This document shows positions 5,614-6,064 of a DNA stretch of 6,064 nt, one piece after another; the stretch's first letter is position 1, and every line of letters starts with the position of its first letter. Source of the DNA: Cyclobacteriaceae bacterium (GTDB taxonomy: Bacteria; Bacteroidota; Bacteroidia; Cytophagales; Cyclobacteriaceae); the NCBI GenBank assembly GCA_025455445.1, contig JALOMN010000314.1, positions 1 to 6,064 of the forward strand, given 5' to 3'. Under the pieces are notes generated by a model, which worked only from the letters and a program-made list of their open reading frames with translations, was not told the DNA's origin and did not search any database. Both the position numbers and the translations under genes were made by a program.

Positions 5614-6064
5614 TCATTCTGTTATCTGCAGTACACCTTTTTCTACATACCAATACTGATGTGCATTTTTGGTTGACCATTTCAAGATGTTAAATGCGGT
5701 AGTTCCCTCTTTGCTTCCCGGATACACATATACGCGTAAGGCTTTTTTATTCCGGTTCCATTGCAGGGCAGTATTTGCTTTGCATACTTCCGGCCCTTTT
5801 GAATCGGCAGCAATAAAAAATGCCTGGTTTGTGCCGTATACCTTCGCGTTGCCTTTATCGTCTATACACACGGCTGTCTTTTCATCTACGGCAATTCCTT
5901 TCGCATGGATATTCATGTCTTGTTTCATGCGTGCAAGGAATGTAACATGCCGGCCCTGCCTTTTGCGTTGTGAATAATGTTGATCGGTGATGATGTCTTT
6001 CATCATCGGAATGTGAATAAAACTTTTTGATAGGCTTACTTTCTCATCATAAGGATTTGCCAAT
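5614..6064 (-). CDS. Cyanophycinase-like peptidase (S51 family), C-terminal part, 5' truncated
   Basis: Read on the - strand the frame is open from the right edge to TGA at 5614-5616, giving 149 complete codons. The TTG at 6063-6061 is internal, not a start. The segment NPYDEKVSLSKSFIHIPMM followed by IITDQHYSQRKRQGRHVTFL is the conserved D-x-H-[FY]-x-x-R-x-R-x-x-R block of cyanophycinase-like class I glutamine-amidotransferase-fold peptidases; its His lies near the active site. KGIAVDEKTAVCID is the usual following strand. The nucleophile motif (G-x-S-A-G) would be upstream, outside the window. Family members are Ser exopeptidases that release Asp-Arg-type dipeptides from cyanophycin or act on beta-aspartyl peptides. 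In Bacteroidota these proteins are often secreted and their substrate is unknown, so true cyanophycin use should not be assumed. It is convergent with the TRIC gene. Confidence 0.8.
   Translation of the reverse strand, partial: LANPYDEKVSLSKSFIHIPMMKDIITDQHYSQRKRQGRHVTFLARMKQDMNIHAKGIAVDEKTAVCIDDKGNAKVYGTNQAFFIAADSKGPEVCKANTALQWNRNKKALRVYVYPGSKEGTTAFNILKWSTKNAHQYWYVEKGVLQITE

Noticed and set aside
5669..5977. Open frame of 102 codons on the + strand.
   Set aside because: Antisense shadow of the cyanophycinase-like gene, whose - strand frame carries the conserved family motif.
1..6064. Mobile element, CRISPR array, defence system or tRNA/rRNA gene.
   Set aside because: No transposase, long terminal inverted repeats, regular direct repeats or RNA gene signatures were seen; all long stretches are explained by ordinary protein genes.

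Overview
The window looks like a chromosomal fragment from a member of the Bacteroidota, probably a glycan-degrading environmental lineage. Three things point there. Lipoprotein signal peptides open the enzyme genes, one with an acidic stretch after the lipobox cysteine as in Bacteroidota surface lipoproteins. Starts sit behind AT-rich leaders with no Shine-Dalgarno sequence. The gene content, a LamG protein followed by GH144 and GH3 enzymes, resembles a polysaccharide utilization locus (PUL).

Left part (1-4862, + strand): the 3' end of a LamG/concanavalin-like domain protein, a strong intrinsic terminator, a GH144-type (PF10091) endo- or exo-beta-1,2-glucanase lipoprotein, and 12 bases later a GH3 beta-glucosidase of the BglX type. 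A second strong terminator closes the unit. GH144 enzymes cut beta-1,2-glucan, and their GH3 partners hydrolyse the resulting sophoro-oligosaccharides to glucose. The likely division of labour is capture by the upstream LamG protein, cutting at the cell surface by GH144, and finishing in the periplasm by GH3. A SusC/SusD pair would be expected just upstream but lies outside the window.

The GH3 gene is broken. Its reading frame changes near 3541-3553, and compared with the family about 13-14 residues (roughly 43 bases) are missing at the end of the TIM barrel. Both catalytic residues survive but lie on different fragments. The junction carries a short sequence that would fit a microhomology deletion. 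This is either a real loss of the last enzyme of the locus or an assembly error, and it is the most important point in the window.

Right part (4863-6064): a monocistronic UPF0126/TRIC-family membrane protein on the + strand, then a convergent, partial cyanophycinase-like (peptidase S51) gene on the - strand running off the right edge. Neither has an evident link to glucan use. No RNA genes, CRISPR arrays, insertion sequences or gene-free stretch over 300 bases were seen. I found no credible evidence of a wholly new system.
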